From Malania oleifera (Eukaryota; Streptophyta; Magnoliopsida; Santalales; Ximeniaceae), in the NCBI RefSeq assembly GCF_029873635.1, contig NC_080426.1, forward strand, positions 50,358,093-50,422,092: a DNA stretch of 64,000 nucleotides, given 5' to 3'. Made by a program: the position numbers and the translations under genes. This document shows, piece after piece, positions 1-11,399 of the stretch. The notes under the pieces were generated by a model. It ran no database searches and was not told the DNA's origin. It was given only the letters and a program-made list of their open reading frames with translations. Positions within the stretch are counted from its first letter, which is position 1; each line of letters begins with the position of its first letter.

Positions 1-433
1 TACGTCCCCGCCTTTAGCTCGCAAGCTAAAGGATTCCACTAAAGGCTCACTTAAGGGTGGAGCGACACTGTTTACAACCAAGTCAAATTAACACAGGGCT
101 GACCTCAACCTACACCAGGTCAATTAGCGGGGCTGACCTCAACCTACACGCCTTAACAGGACGACGCACCTAACTTTCCTAACCGGGTCTAAGCAAATCC
201 GAGACTATTCCAGGGCTAATCTCCCTCTTCAGACTCGTGCTTGGAAATACAACCAAAGTGTATTACAATCAAATGGTACAGTGATTGTGCTTTCTTGTAA
301 AGCAGATATGTACCTAGATGCGCGCAATAACATACACCACAATATGATTCAATATGTAAGCTCAATGTGGTCTAGATGGTTCAACTCTCAAAGTATTTTC
401 TATCAGTGTAATGCGTACGTGAGAGTGTTAAAC
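1..433. repeat. Left arm of long inverted repeat
   Basis: Reverse-complementing this segment gives the sequence at 2338-2770 with scattered substitutions and small indels. Shared blocks include a tract ending in GGGGACGTA, a GTGTCGCTCCACCC block, and a stretch around AGGTGCGTCGTCCTG. Scattered similarity (for example GATCTTTGTTGC) continues further inward on both sides, so the fold-back may once have been longer. Confidence 0.85.
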
Positions 434-1159
434 AAACAATCTTTGTATCACAAGAAATGTTCAATAAATAAGCTTACACAAAGATGTCTAGTCTCAAGCA
501 TTTCAATTAGCAGAATAGTTCAAGCATGTGAGTATCAAATGAAGTATAAGCTCGGTTTGCAAAAGATGCGTAATCTTTGTATTCAGCAAATAATATATGA
601 GTGAAAGAATATTGCAACAAAGATCGCTATCACACAAACAAATATCTCTTCGAATATTTTACGGGATAAAAGCGCAATAGATATTTGGAAGTGTTTGAAA
701 GGTTTTTGCAACCAAAAACAAATATGATCTTCTTAAGATCTTGCAATAAAAATGCAAGCTCAAAAGATCAAACAAGGTCTTCTTAGGATAGGCTTATTAG
801 CAAAACCCCCCTAAGAATCCTTAGGTTTAGCTCTCAATGAAAATAAATCAATCAAATATGAATGGGAGAGCAAACCTATTAAAGTAAAAACACTCAATCA
901 ACTTACAAGTGATGTAGGCAACAATAGAAGGCAAGTATAAGTGATTTTTGTAAGAAAATGAGTAGTATAGGGTTTTTATTTTTCAGAGAATTCTTCCCTA
1001 ATCAAGGTGGCTAATCACCCCTAATTTTCTCAAATGATCTCATATATATAGACATGAGAGAAAATATGACCGTTGGGGACCAATTGGGTATTATTAGAAA
1101 AGTTTAATGATGTTTAAAATATTTTAACCCTGTTTAAAAAATATTAACTGCTGTAAAAA

Positions 1160-1625
1160 TCAGGGCAACCCGAGAGGTCCGGTCGACCAGAACAAGTTCG
1201 GTCAACCAAGTTTCAAATGGTTCGGTCGACTAGGGGAATATTGAACTGAGGTCTTGGTCGACCAGGAGAGGTGATTTCCCAATTTTTTGAGTTTCAGTCG
1301 ACCAGGGCATTTTGAACTGCTTGGTTCGGTCGACTAGATCGCTGGGAATTCTCCCGAGGACCCTTCGGTCGACCAAGTAGTTGGAGAACAAATATTCTCG
1401 GTCGACCAGATGGTCAACTATTGACCCAGGAGGGTTTCGGTCGACCAGGGCCTTTTGAACTACCAGTTTCGGTCGACCAGTTGGTCAAACTTTTGACCCT
1501 AGGGAGTTTCGGTCGACCAGGGCCTTTTGAACTACCTTCGCTGGTCGACCAGGTGGTCAAAATTTGACCCAAGGTGTCTCGGTCGACTAGGCCAAAATGA
1601 ACTGGATTGGCTGGTCGACCGAAAG
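1160..1625. repeat. Array of about 14 GGTCGACC-type palindromes
   Basis: Fourteen copies of a CGGTCGACCAG-like unit occur in about 450 bp at irregular 17-45 bp spacing. Some are decayed (GGTCAACC, GGTCGACT). Between several of them are looser inverted pairs of GGTCAA and TTGACC. Part of the array is also a longer repeat containing GGGCCTTTTGAACTACC (near 1450 and 1520). Read on the minus strand, the array lies about 110-570 bp upstream of a TATATATA run at 1043-1050. CG-to-TG/CA variants are what decay of methylated CpG would leave. Confidence 0.9.
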
Positions 1626-2337
1626 TGCATTGTGTGTGCATTTTGATTCTGTATTGATGCAAACAAGCCCTATTCAAGTCCCTAACAAATATATGTGAAA
1701 GTGTGTGTGTCCTAGGGTCACTTGGGGTCCAATTTTAAGACACCGAAAAAGTCCGGTGTTACACCCTAGGGTCTTTCTAAGGTCCTTTCTCATTCATGGT
1801 TTGGTTTAAGCTTACGTAGTAAATCATACATGTGATGTGTGTGAGCTTATTACAAACCAAATACCTACTTACTATTACAAACCAATATAAATATATTACA
1901 ATGCTGAATTATAAATTGGTCTTCAAGCTTTTCTTGCTTTGTACACATCTTGATCTTACTACCCTTAGTTCCTGCACAAAACCTCAAACGCTCATTAGAT
2001 ACAATGAGTATTTGTCATCATCAAAACCGGGAGTGACCAATAAGGTCAACAATTATCTTGACACAAAGATCAAATATTTTACAAACAAATTTCAAATATC
2101 TCTTGTGATTTATCTTGAGAAAAATATTTTGAGATATTTGTTAGCATATTGAAGATCTTTGTTGCTATATCTTTTTATCTTGATACAAAGATCAAATAAA
2201 GTTTTGCAAATCATTTTTAAATATCTCTTGTGGTTTATATTGAGAAATATTATTTGTTGAGATATTTGAAGTGTGCTTGTGATCTTTGTTGGTGCATTGT
2301 GATTAAAATATTATTTTGACACAAAGATCCTATCATT

Positions 2338-2770
2338 TACACTCTCATGCACTGATTGCTATATTTGCATAAATATTTGAGAGTAGACACTTAGACTACA
2401 TCGAGCTTATCAAATCCTATCTTTTGGTAGTGTATTGATTATACTGTGCGTAACTGGGTACATATCTGCTTTACACGAAAGCACAATCACTGTACCATTT
2501 ATTGTATTTCAAATCTATTGTATATCCAGGCACGGGCCTGAAGAAGGAGACTAGCCCTGGAATAGTCCCGGATTGGCTTAGACCCGGTTAGGAAAGTTAG
2601 GTGCGTCGTCCTGTTAAGGCATGTAGGTTGAGGTCAGCCCTACTAATTAACCTGGTTAAGGTTGAGGTCAACCCTGTGTTAATTTGACTTGGTTGTTTAG
2701 GTGTCGCTCCACCCGTTAAGTGAGCCTATAGTGGTAATCCTTGTGCTTGTTGGCCAAGGTGGGGACGTAG
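2338..2770. repeat. Right arm of long inverted repeat
   Basis: This is the partner of the arm at 1-433. The spacer of about 1.9 kb holds the palindrome array and AT-rich sequence. Confidence 0.85.
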
Positions 2771-3009
2771 GCAATTTGGCCGAACCTCGATAACATTTCT
2801 AGGTGTCGTCTCTTTTATTGCTTTATTGTGCATGTCTGGTTAAACGTTTATTGCAGTTTAAATTCCATTGTATATTTACATTGATTTATTTTACATACAC
2901 TAGATTGACCTTAAGCTTGTGTAATACTGTTGTTAGTGGTTTGACCTAAGGCAATAAATTTTAAAATACCAATTCACCCCCCCCCCTCTTGGGATTGCAC
3001 CAAAGCTAA

Positions 3010-3095
3010 CAGTACAACATCTAGGTCTCCTCCGCCCATACTGGATGGCCCTGCATCATCACCTCCAGCCTGTGCACTACTACTCCCTGAATCCA
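3010..3095 (-). pseudogene. Ty3-gypsy gag start, truncated
   Basis: Read on the minus strand from the ATG at about 3095, the first 28 codons are rich in Ser, Gly and Asp (MDSGSSSAQAGG...). This resembles the opening of gag in plant gypsy elements and the gag start at 60748 in this window (MDAGGDND...). The reading frame is cut at 3010 by the neighbouring fold-back element. Only the N-terminus remains. Confidence 0.5.
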
Positions 3096-3450
3096 TCCTG
3101 CAAAGGATATAAAACTAGTTTAGAACTCTATCATCATAACTCACTATCACACCCAGCATACCAAAATCCACAAAATATTCTGCTATACACATTTCTCTAT
3201 CCCCATTTAAAATTCAATCCTACCACACAGAAACACTATCCGACGATAGTATCTATGGTTTTCGGAAGTCGTCACCCTAGGAAAAATACAAAAACAACCA
3301 CGGAACTCTTGCCTCCAAGTCGCAAGACAGAACCCTAAATTTTAATCTCATCCTCTAACAACATCTTACTCAAACCTCATCTATATCCATTCATATACTT
3401 CGGTATTGTATTCCACTGTTTACTAAAGTCTACAGAACCTAGCAAACCTA
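3096..3450 (-). mobile_element. Ty3-gypsy 5' leader
   Basis: This is untranslated leader between the primer site and the gag ATG of a minus-strand element. It shares a block around 3260-3310 (GTCACCCTAGGAAAAA and the AACAACCACG stretch) with the leader of a second minus-strand element at about 51270-51310. That supports one family. Confidence 0.6.
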
Positions 3451-3463
3451 GGCTCTGATACCA
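3451..3463 (-). other. Primer-binding site (tRNA-iMet type)
   Basis: On the minus strand this reads TGGTATCAGAGCC, the usual plant LTR-retrotransposon site complementary to the 3' end of initiator tRNA-Met. It lies three bases inside the LTR edge at 3467, which fixes the element's orientation as minus. Confidence 0.85.
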
Positions 3464-5648
3464 AATTATAACGCCCCGATTTTGAAATCGATTTTTTTTA
3501 CATTACATATATCCACATATCGGCCACGTCAAACACTGATATCAAAGTACATGCTCGACCTGCAAGTGGGTACCGGGTGTATATCATACACACATACATA
3601 ATCCTTATAGCGGAAGTCATTTCATATTCATATATACATCCCATAGCAAATACATATACTAAAGTACAAAACCATCCATAAATACAAGTCTAATACAAAA
3701 TCTCTAGGGAAACCAAACCTCCCTAGCTCAAAATGCTCACCCTGACTACTCAGGGTATCTGCTCCCCTCTATCTCAGAGCTTTATCACTAGATCTATCTT
3801 AGTTTCCTAAAATATTTAATTGATTAGGTGAGACACATATCAGTAACACGGAATAAATTATCTACAGTGTGTGGCAATATGAGATTTATTATATCATAAC
3901 ATATATGCATACTAGTGTTAGTGTTTTCTGGGAAAATATACCTTTTCACATTTATTATCATATAGATATACAAGAAAAGCTTTTAAAAGCTTTTACTTTC
4001 ATTTCCAAAATCATTCAATATAACCCAAATTTACCAGCAAAACTCCTGAGAATAGGAAAGCTTACCCACCCATACAAGCAACTTCCCTCTGCCTTGATAT
4101 CATTTGCAGCCTAGCCTGATTAACTTGGGTTCAACTACAATTGATACTTATCAAAGCACTCACCTTACTCAGCAAGCCCTCAGGCAGTGTGTTTTACTTT
4201 GCTTTAATTATTTATTAACTCACGCTATTCGTTTATCATTTCATTATTGTTCACATTTTCATGTTCATTTCCATTTCCATATCTAGCTCATGAGTGTCGT
4301 CATATTGAAGTATCTATGTCTGTACTCATAGCTGCCCTGAGAATCACACTCCACGTCATGCTTCCCCCCATGAATAGGATTATGCAGCCCGAAGGCTGGA
4401 CCTAACTGCTGCTGGCCGACCCGATTAGGTCAAATGTCACCATATATCTTATGTCTGTAGTACGACTGGCTGGCCAAAGCCCTGATCCAAACTCAAGGGG
4501 CAAACAACGCTGCTATACAGCTCAACCTACTGTCAAGCTACATGCTCCACGAGCTACATGCTCCAAGAGCCCGTATGGTTGCACTGCTCCACTAGCAACG
4601 GTACCATGCTCTCAATATCATAACTCATCATTAGGGTTTCCATATTCATTCATCAAGGTTTTCACTACCACATACCAACAATCATTATGTGGTATTTCAT
4701 CCATCACATGTCTGTATTCCCCATGCGGAATTCCACATTGCATTTCTCACAATTTAGTATTCATATTGCAGAATTAATGGTGCAATATTCATATTTCACA
4801 TACTTACATTTCCCATAATCATATTTCACATTTCATATTGCAGAATTTTCAAAATCAGTATTCTCAACATATTTTATCATTTCAATGATACTTCCTCAGT
4901 TCATGATTCATTTCACCACATTCTATCATATAAATATCTCTTCTCACAAATATTCAGTATTTCTCAAAACACGTTCACATATTTCACATTTCTTCATTTT
5001 CTCAGAAAATATATTTCCCGCATATTTCACTTTCATCATTTCTCCACAATTCAATTCTCATATCATAACACATTTCAATATTACATATTTCATAGGGTAA
5101 TTCGTTTAACCCAGTTTAAACATTTTTCAACATAATTCATATGCCACAAAAATTTCATCTAATATTTATATCATAAATAAATTTCAGGTAAAATATCATA
5201 TACCATTTTCACGTATTTCTTAATCCATAATTTATGTAAAAATACTGATATAATTTATTCCCCTTACCTGACTTACTGAAATGCTCACAATTTAATCCAA
5301 ACCTACGCTCATAGTGTTCGCAGCTCAACACCCTGAAATTTATATTTTCCCCACAAAACACCAGCATTATTCCATCTAGTACTTTTCTTCAGTTCAGAAA
5401 TACCCAATAACCTATAAAACTTAAAATAACCAACTTACCCTAATTTTGGGATGGTTCCCAAATGCTCCAAATCAAAATTTTGATCTAGCAATATTGTAGA
5501 GAATCTTCCCAATAGTAACATAGCAGTTTTTGATCGTCAAACCGGTGAGAATCGAAGTCGAAATCGAAGAGAGAAGATGAGGGAGACGAATTTTTAGAGA
5601 GAGAGGGAGTTTGCATGCATTTTGTTCACCAGAAATGTGATTTGGGCA

Positions 5649-5657
5649 TATTTATAG
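5649..5657 (-). promoter_or_regulatory. Likely TATA box of gypsy LTR
   Basis: The minus strand reads CTATAAATA, just downstream of the TCGTCGACGA array and upstream of a CT-rich tract. This is the arrangement expected of a U3 promoter. There are no transcript data. Confidence 0.5.
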
Positions 5658-5674
5658 AGCATTGTCCATGTGGC

Positions 5675-5845
5675 CTCGTCGACGAGCCACAACCCCTCAT
5701 CGACGAGTCTAAGAAGGGAGTTCGTCGACGAACTCATACCTTTCGTCGACGAACTTTAGGTCCTAAAATCACCCTCTTAGTATCTCTTCGTCGACGAGAC
5801 ATATGTCCTCGTCGACGTGCTTAAGGAGGATACTCGTCGATGAAT
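5675..5845. repeat. Array of seven TCGTCGACGA-type palindromes
   Basis: Cores lie at about 5675, 5696, 5720, 5742, 5786, 5808 and 5833. The longest perfect palindrome is GTTCGTCGACGAAC at 5720-5733. Variants (CTCATCGACGAG, TCGTCGATGA) fit CpG decay. The array begins about 20 bp upstream of the minus-strand TATA box. Confidence 0.9.
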
Positions 5846-5947
5846 ATTCTGCACCCATCAATGAGACCCCGCTGAGCTCCCCTTGAGAAATCTTTTTTCT
5901 CTCTTTTCCTTTATTATTTAATTGCAATAATTCTCCGGGTCTCTACG

Positions 5948-6346
5948 GAACCGGCAAGCCGAGAGGAGGGAGAGAGGACCGGAGAGCGAGAGAGAGAGAG
6001 AGAGACCTGGGGAAGCTTAGGAGAGAGAGAGACACGTGAGGGTGTGATAAAGAAAATCCTAGGAGAGAGAAAATGTGAGTTAAAATGAAAAAATATAATA
6101 AGATTCTAACTTATAAGCCTTAGCCCCGCAAGAAACCATTGACCGTTTGGTCACTTACCAAACCATATTTCCCGTGATCACACATAGAAACTCTCAGTAG
6201 TTTAAAACCGTCGATGGTTTTCTTGAGCTCCCTGAAACCGTCGACAATTTGGTCCTATGCCAAACCTTTCTCCCTCCTTTATTTTTCTTTCTCTTTTTAT
6301 TTTATTTTATTTTCTTTTTCTTTTCTTGGTTCGGGTTCCTACCAAA
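5948..6346 (-). mobile_element. Fragment of a second gypsy-type LTR
   Basis: Right of the LTR edge at 5947 is a purine-rich tract (GAGA repeats, 5958-6070), then a possible minus-strand TATA element near 6091-6101. Next come AAAACCGTCGATGGTTTT at 6204 and GAAACCGTCGAC at 6234. A pyrimidine-rich end GGGTTCCTACCA follows. This matches the terminal organisation of the LTR piece at 53552-54712. Its other end is missing. Confidence 0.45.
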
Positions 6347-6570
6347 TAATCACACAAAAATATTTATAAATCTACAGTGGAAAATAAATAAAATAAATGT
6401 TTTCATATTTTATTACAAGAATATATATATATATATATATATATTGCAATAAAGAAAACAATATAAACTTGTTTACAAGCATAGTCTTACTAAATTATTA
6501 TATTTTTAACACAAATTTTATTACGCTTGGAATTTCTACTTATGATGCCCCATTTAATTACGAAAACATG
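6343..6570 (+). repeat. Direct repeat bracketing the AT-rich region, left copy
   Basis: This stretch runs from CAAATAATC, through AAAATATTTATAAATCTA and a run of AT repeats, to CATTTAATTACG. It recurs at 10543-10720 in the same order, with indels. The pair could be decayed ends of one 4.3 kb element or an old segmental duplication. Confidence 0.6.
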
Positions 6571-7039
6571 GTTAGCTGTGCTTAGTATAAGGTAGTTGAT
6601 CTCCTACCGTATACATTTTTCATTCCTCTTAAAATTCAAACTTTGAGACTTTCAAGCTAAGGACTTGTTCTCGGTTGTTAAAAAAATGCGTAGCTTTAAA
6701 AAGAACTTTTCATTAAGACAAATAGAAAATATGTAGTTTCATGAAATTTTTTAGAAAGAAAAAACTTCTTACCTAAATTATGGCAAACTAAAATCTTGTT
6801 TAATTGTTGAAGAAAATATTTTATGTTTTCAAAATTTTGAAATAATTATAGAAATGTACTTTGTTTTTCCTTTTTTTTTTTCCTAAGGTTTATGAAGGAA
6901 ATTTGTAAAACAATAAAAAAAAAAAAGAAAATAACTTGCTACACAAGTTTGAAGACTAAATAATGTGACAATTTATAATTATTTTAAAAGCCAAAAGTTA
7001 AAATTAAAAATTAAAAGTAAAGCTTCTTTTGTAATGACC

Positions 7040-7600
7040 ACGAAACATTTTATTTAGAATTACAATTAATGAATAGCATAGTATAAAGATGAATGAAATC
7101 ATAAGTTAGTGTTGAAATCATTTTAGTTCATTTATTTTTAATTGGTGCAATTGAAGATCCGAACTTACTAATTTTAAATAATTACATTTATCATTCAAAT
7201 TAAGTTCAATCAATTAATGAAACTTGTCAAAATATACATAAAAATTGACCTAACATTACCCTTTAATATATTTCTTTAATAATTTTATTTCACTTCTAAC
7301 ATGATCCATTCTATTGTATAAATATTGGGTTAATTATTATAAGTCTGCCTTAAATTTTTTTTTAAATAATAAGAAAAAGAATTTTCAATCATGAAGTGAT
7401 AATTTAAAATATGTAAATTTAATAAATATAATTTTAAATTAATTGTACTACCTAAAAGCATAAGGCTTAAAGTGATTTTTATTATTTCACTCTTTTAAAA
7501 TTAAGAAAATATATTTTCAAATTCTAACTAAACCCACAGTTGAGATTAGTTCTTAAGATTTTGAAATGACGTAAATCATGACTGTACTACTTAAAAGTGG
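7040..7600 (+). repeat. Direct repeat A1 (~0.5 kb)
   Basis: Similar to 8990-9535 throughout. Shared blocks include GGTGCAATTGAAGATC, TTGACCTAACATTACCC and AATATTGGGTTAATTA. There is no coding potential. Confidence 0.75.
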
Positions 7601-8179
7601 GAGACTTATAACTAAACTATGGTTGACGTGTGACGTTAGATTTTTAAAATTTTTAATCTAAGTTTTAATTTTTGTTTTCTTTGCTTTTGCCCTTTCTATC
7701 TTGTTCACTCTCATAGAGGCCTCATGTAGGCTCTACTATTTTTAAAAATTCAATTTTATTTTTCTAGGGGAGGGTTCACATGGACCCATTAATTTTTTAA
7801 AATTCAAACTTCCTTTTTTCACTCACTCCCCAACAAAGGCAAGGGGCCCACACAAGCCCTACTAAATTTATTTAATCATTTCTAATTTATTTTTTAAATC
7901 CCTCTCTCTCTTTAGCACTCTATTGAAATTTTTAAATTTATTTGTTAAACTCTCTCTCTCTCTCCATTAATTCCATTAATTTTTTTTTAAAAAATTCTTT
8001 TATTGAATTAACTTTAAAAATCCCAACATGAATGAATTCTACTAAAATATTTTTTTTTTAAATGGTTCCAACTCAATAATTTTCCATCACTTTCTTTCTC
8101 AATATTTTTATATTGTAAAATTAATATAAATTATTAGTTCATACTTTCTTTGTCTTTAGTTTATATTTACGTCTTTTAA

Positions 8180-8222
8180 AATTATAGAATTAATTTTCAT
8201 TTATATTATTTGAAAATATAGA

Positions 8223-8259
<37 letters not shown>

Positions 8260-8560
8260 TGTCACCTTTTTGTTTATATACATTACATATATTAAAATTA
8301 GTGGAAATGATTGGAATTATTTTTAAAATATTCAATATAATATATACAATACAGTATGATTTTTTTTCTCCACTAAGATTATGAAATTAATTTTAATTTA
8401 TATTATTCAAAAATATATAAATATATATACCTACCGTCTTACATTTTTGTTTACATATTATTATATACATTAAAATTAGAATAAGTGATTATAATTATTT
8501 TTAAAATATTCAATTCAATATATACAATAAAATACAATTTTCTTATCTACCTTCCACCAA
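8180..8560 (+). repeat. Tandem duplication of ~190 bp
   Basis: Two adjacent diverged copies (about 8180-8370 and 8380-8560). Each contains a run like TTTTTGTTTACATATTA followed by TATTTTTAAAATATTCAAT. The first has gained a long TA microsatellite. Confidence 0.65.
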
Positions 8561-8952
8561 AAAGTTCTAATAACAAAATATTACAATTATATATAAATGC
8601 ATAAATACATATTATTTACTAAGTGTTCAAATTTCTATATATTATAAAATAAAGTATTTAAATTTTTCTCAAATTTTACATTTTAAATCCTCATTCAACA
8701 TTATTATGGTTTACATCTGTATTTTATTTTTTTCAATTAATTTACATTTAAATTGGTCCACCGTAAATAAATTTATATCATAGGTACATGTCTATAATTT
8801 TTTTAAAGTTTTATGTATTACATGCAATTTTTATAAAATGTTTATTATTCATATAAATTTTTTAATATTTGTCAATTATGTTGAAAAAATGATATAAATA
8901 ATACATTAAATTATGACATTGTTGTTAAACTTAATTATCAAAACACATATGT

Positions 8953-8985
8953 ATGCCTCGTGCAAAGTGCGGTCAGTTTTACTAG
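8953..8985 (+). mobile_element. Possible Helitron 3' terminus
   Basis: CTCGTGCAAAGTGCGG is followed about 10 bases later by CTAG before a T. Plant Helitrons end in a short hairpin of CCCGTGC..GCACGGG type and CTRR, inserted before T. The stem here is imperfect, and no 5' TC end or Rep/helicase coding sequence was found. Confidence 0.4.
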
Positions 8986-8989
8986 TTGA

Positions 8990-9535
8990 AGTTACAATTG
9001 AGGATAATACAATATAAAGATGAGTGAAATCATAAGCATTATTTATACTATTAATCTAAAATCATTTTAGTCCATATACTTTCAATTGGTGCAATTGAAG
9101 ATCTGTACTTACGAATTTTGAATAAGTGCAGTTATCGTTCAGATTAAATTCAATGCAATTAATGAAACTTGTCAAAATATACACAAAAAATTGACCTAAC
9201 ATTACCCTTTAATATATTTCTTTTAATAAGTCTATTCCACTTCTAATTGTACAAATATTGGGTTAATTACTATGAGCCTACCTTTGAATTTAAAAAAAGA
9301 AAAAAAAAACAAGAAGAAGAATTTTCCATCATAATTTAAATTATATAAATTTAATAAATATAATTTTAAACCAATTGTACAACCCAAAAGTATGAGACTT
9401 AAAATAATTTTTATTATTTCACTCTATTAAAATTAAAGAAATATATTTTAAAATTTTAATTAAACCCACAATTGAGATTGACACTTGAAATTATGAAACG
9501 ACATCAAATCATAACTATATGTGACAACAGATTAA
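8990..9535 (+). repeat. Direct repeat A2 (~0.5 kb)
   Basis: Second copy of 7040-7600. It starts directly after the possible Helitron terminus at 8985. Confidence 0.75.
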
Positions 9536-10542
9536 TTTGTTAACAATGAATTGATTTGTTATCCACCTCATAATTTAAAAATAAAAAACTTTGTGACAAG
9601 TACCCAACATGTATGATGTATTAAATTTAATATGAATATCTACTCGTTTATATTTTGTAATTTATATTTCTATGGAAAGATTATAATCAAGGAGGATTGT
9701 GACATTTATTAATTTACTGAATCAACGATTCATTAAGTAATTATTTTATTTTCACAAATTTCTTTATATATTTTTTAGAATATATTTGGGGAAATATTGA
9801 CGGGACTTTCAATTTTAGTTAACAAAAAATTGTATGTGGTGATCTATCATGATAATAGTTATTTAAAATAATAATGCTTCTAGCTTGTATTTCATAGGCA
9901 AAAGATTGTTAGGAACAATTCTTTTAAATAAAAAATAAATTAATTTCTCTTGATAAATTATTTATATTTTAAAAAGGTAGTCAAGTGGTGATCTATCATG
10001 ATAATAGTTTTTTAAAAGGAAATTAAATAAAAAAATATTAACATAAAACAATTTAAAATTAGTACAAATATTTTTAAATAATTATTTTTTAAAAATATTT
10101 GCATTTTTTAGAAATAATTACGTAACTTTCTTATGTTAGTTATTAACTTATTATAAAACCACATTACGTTTCTTTGAAAATAAATTAGAGCAACGTTTAT
10201 TTGAAAAATATCTTATATGTTTTTCATCCTTTATATATAAATACTAGAAATTGTAATATTTAATTATTTGAGAAAAATTAAAAATATTTTTTCCAAGTAA
10301 AAAAAGTCAGTTTATGGAATATTTTATTTTCTATTTATACAGTTCATTTAATTTTCAAATAAAATTATTTAAATTAATTGTTTATATTTTTAAAAAAGGT
10401 CAAGTGGCCTATCATAATAATAGTTGTTTAGGTATATTTTTGTAGTTACATTTATTATTTTTATAAAATATTTATTTCTAAGAATAAAATACTGTAATAG
10501 AAAAGTTTGATAATTTATTAAAAAAATTTCATTACCATAAAG

Positions 10543-10720
10543 CAAATAATCGTACAAAAATATTTATAAATCTATGATGAAAAATAAATAAAATAATTAT
10601 TTTAAAATTTTATAACAAGAATATTTTTTTTATACAGTAAATAAAATAACATAAAGTTTTATACAAGTGATGGCAAATTGGAGAATATCTACTCATGATG
10701 TACCATTTAATTACGGAAAC
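10543..10720 (+). repeat. Direct repeat bracketing the AT-rich region, right copy
   Basis: Partner of 6343-6570. It ends about 700 bp before the glycosyltransferase start codon. Confidence 0.6.
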
Positions 10721-10740
10721 ACCGGGACTTGTGGGGCATA

Positions 10741-11399
10741 GTAGGGCCCACTTACAAGGGCATTTCAGTAATTACGGTAAATGAACAACGAAGGGTAAAG
10801 TTGGTAGGCCTTCGGAGTTCAGACAAACCCTTCTACAAACAAGGGAAGCGGCAGCATTCCCGGATAGAGAGCAGCGCTAGCTAGCTCTGGCAATGGCGGC
10901 GTTGGATTTCTCATCTCTTCTTTCTCTTTCTCGCCCTTAAGATCCCAACGTGAAAAAGAGAAAAGGAAAGTCTTTTATTCTTTTGGTTTGCCCAGGCAAC
11001 ATTGCTCTATATATCTGCAAAAATAGCGCTCTCTGTCTACTGTTTGACGATTCGAGGCGACCATTATATAGCCACGTGAATAGCCTCCATGTGAACTTGA
11101 TATTTTCTCTCTCCTCCATTGCTGCTGCTGCTGCTGCTGCTCTCTCTCTCTCTCTCTCTCTCCAGTTTCCCCCTACTGCAATTCTTTATTACCCAACTGA
11201 GAGACGTTTTCTATCCTTCAATGTCAGAAAGATAATGAAATCCGTGCCTTCATTGCTATTTGTAGTAGTGTTGCGTCATGCTGCGTCTGAATACCCACAG
11301 GGCCACAGAGCACTGTGTTTGGTAATCGTCTTCCTCTGTTTTTTCGGTTCTGTGGCTGTGTATCTGAAGTCTTTCGACTCAAATTTGATGGGGTTGTAG
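10741..11399 (+). promoter_or_regulatory. Upstream region and 5' leader of glycosyltransferase gene
   Basis: The composition becomes less AT-rich here. The leader holds a GCT repeat (about 11120-11141) and a CT repeat (about 11142-11162), both common in plant 5' UTRs. Two upstream ATGs in the main frame (10950 and 11235) and a minimal ATG-GGG-TTG-TAG (11388) all end at the TAG immediately before the main ATG. No clear TATA box was chosen. Confidence 0.5.
11235..11399 (+). other. Upstream ORF abutting the main start codon
   Basis: A 54-residue frame starts at 11235 (a longer version starts at 10950) and stops with TAG at 11397-11399, directly followed by the main ATG at 11400 in the same frame. 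The C-terminal part is hydrophobic (LCLVIVFLCFFG). It is not an N-terminal extension because of the stop. It could affect translation by termination and re-initiation if it is in the mRNA, which is not known. Confidence 0.45.

Larger units (their letters stand above)
1..3009 (-). mobile_element. Fold-back / LTR-type element, right end only (left end outside window)
   Basis: A repeat element runs off the left edge of the window. Its right end at about 3009 has the form ...GGTGCAATCC-type sequence ending CTAACA when read towards the right, that is, TGTTAG at the start of the minus strand. It directly abuts the gag start of a different, minus-strand gypsy element, so it probably inserted there. 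Inside are a long inverted repeat (1-433 against 2338-2770), an array of GGTCGACC palindromes, and a likely minus-strand TATA box at 1043-1051. No long coding region is seen, so it is probably non-autonomous. It could be an LTR-type element lacking coding sequence or a fold-back DNA transposon; the missing left end would decide. Confidence 0.55.
3467..5947 (-). mobile_element. Ty3-gypsy 5' LTR (minus strand)
   Basis: An LTR of about 2.5 kb borders the primer site. In plus orientation it begins TATAACGCCCCG (mutated TG start) and ends TCTCTACG (mutated CA end). Blocks shared with the LTRs at 50156, 51425 and 55797 include AGTGTGTGGC near 3870, GGTGAGACACAT near 3829, and a CTCAGCAAGCCCTC block near 4170. 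On the minus strand it has a palindrome array, then CTATAAATA at 5657-5649, then a CT-rich leader (5575-5613 read in reverse). No matching 3' LTR is in the window. Confidence 0.75.
6347..10740. other. AT-rich non-coding region with degraded repeats
   Basis: No gene is recognised. The region holds TA microsatellites (6420-6445, 8225-8257), several direct repeats listed separately, a possible Helitron end, and three copies of a GATCTATCATGATAATAG-like phrase (about 9840, 9990, 10405). A repeat of about 200 bp brackets it (6343-6570 and 10543-10720). Confidence 0.6.

Noticed and set aside
1160-1625. CRISPR-like array
   Set aside because: Repeats are only 8-11 bp, spacing is irregular (17-45 bp), and the setting is plant nuclear DNA with retroelements.
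4451-4777. 108-residue plus-strand ORF
   Set aside because: It lies inside a minus-strand gypsy LTR and overlaps blocks conserved at the DNA level in the other LTRs. No protein similarity seen.
10950-11399. N-terminal extension of the glycosyltransferase
   Set aside because: It is in the same frame, but a TAG separates it from the ATG at 11400, and MGSLES is the usual start in this family as I recall it. Kept only as a uORF.
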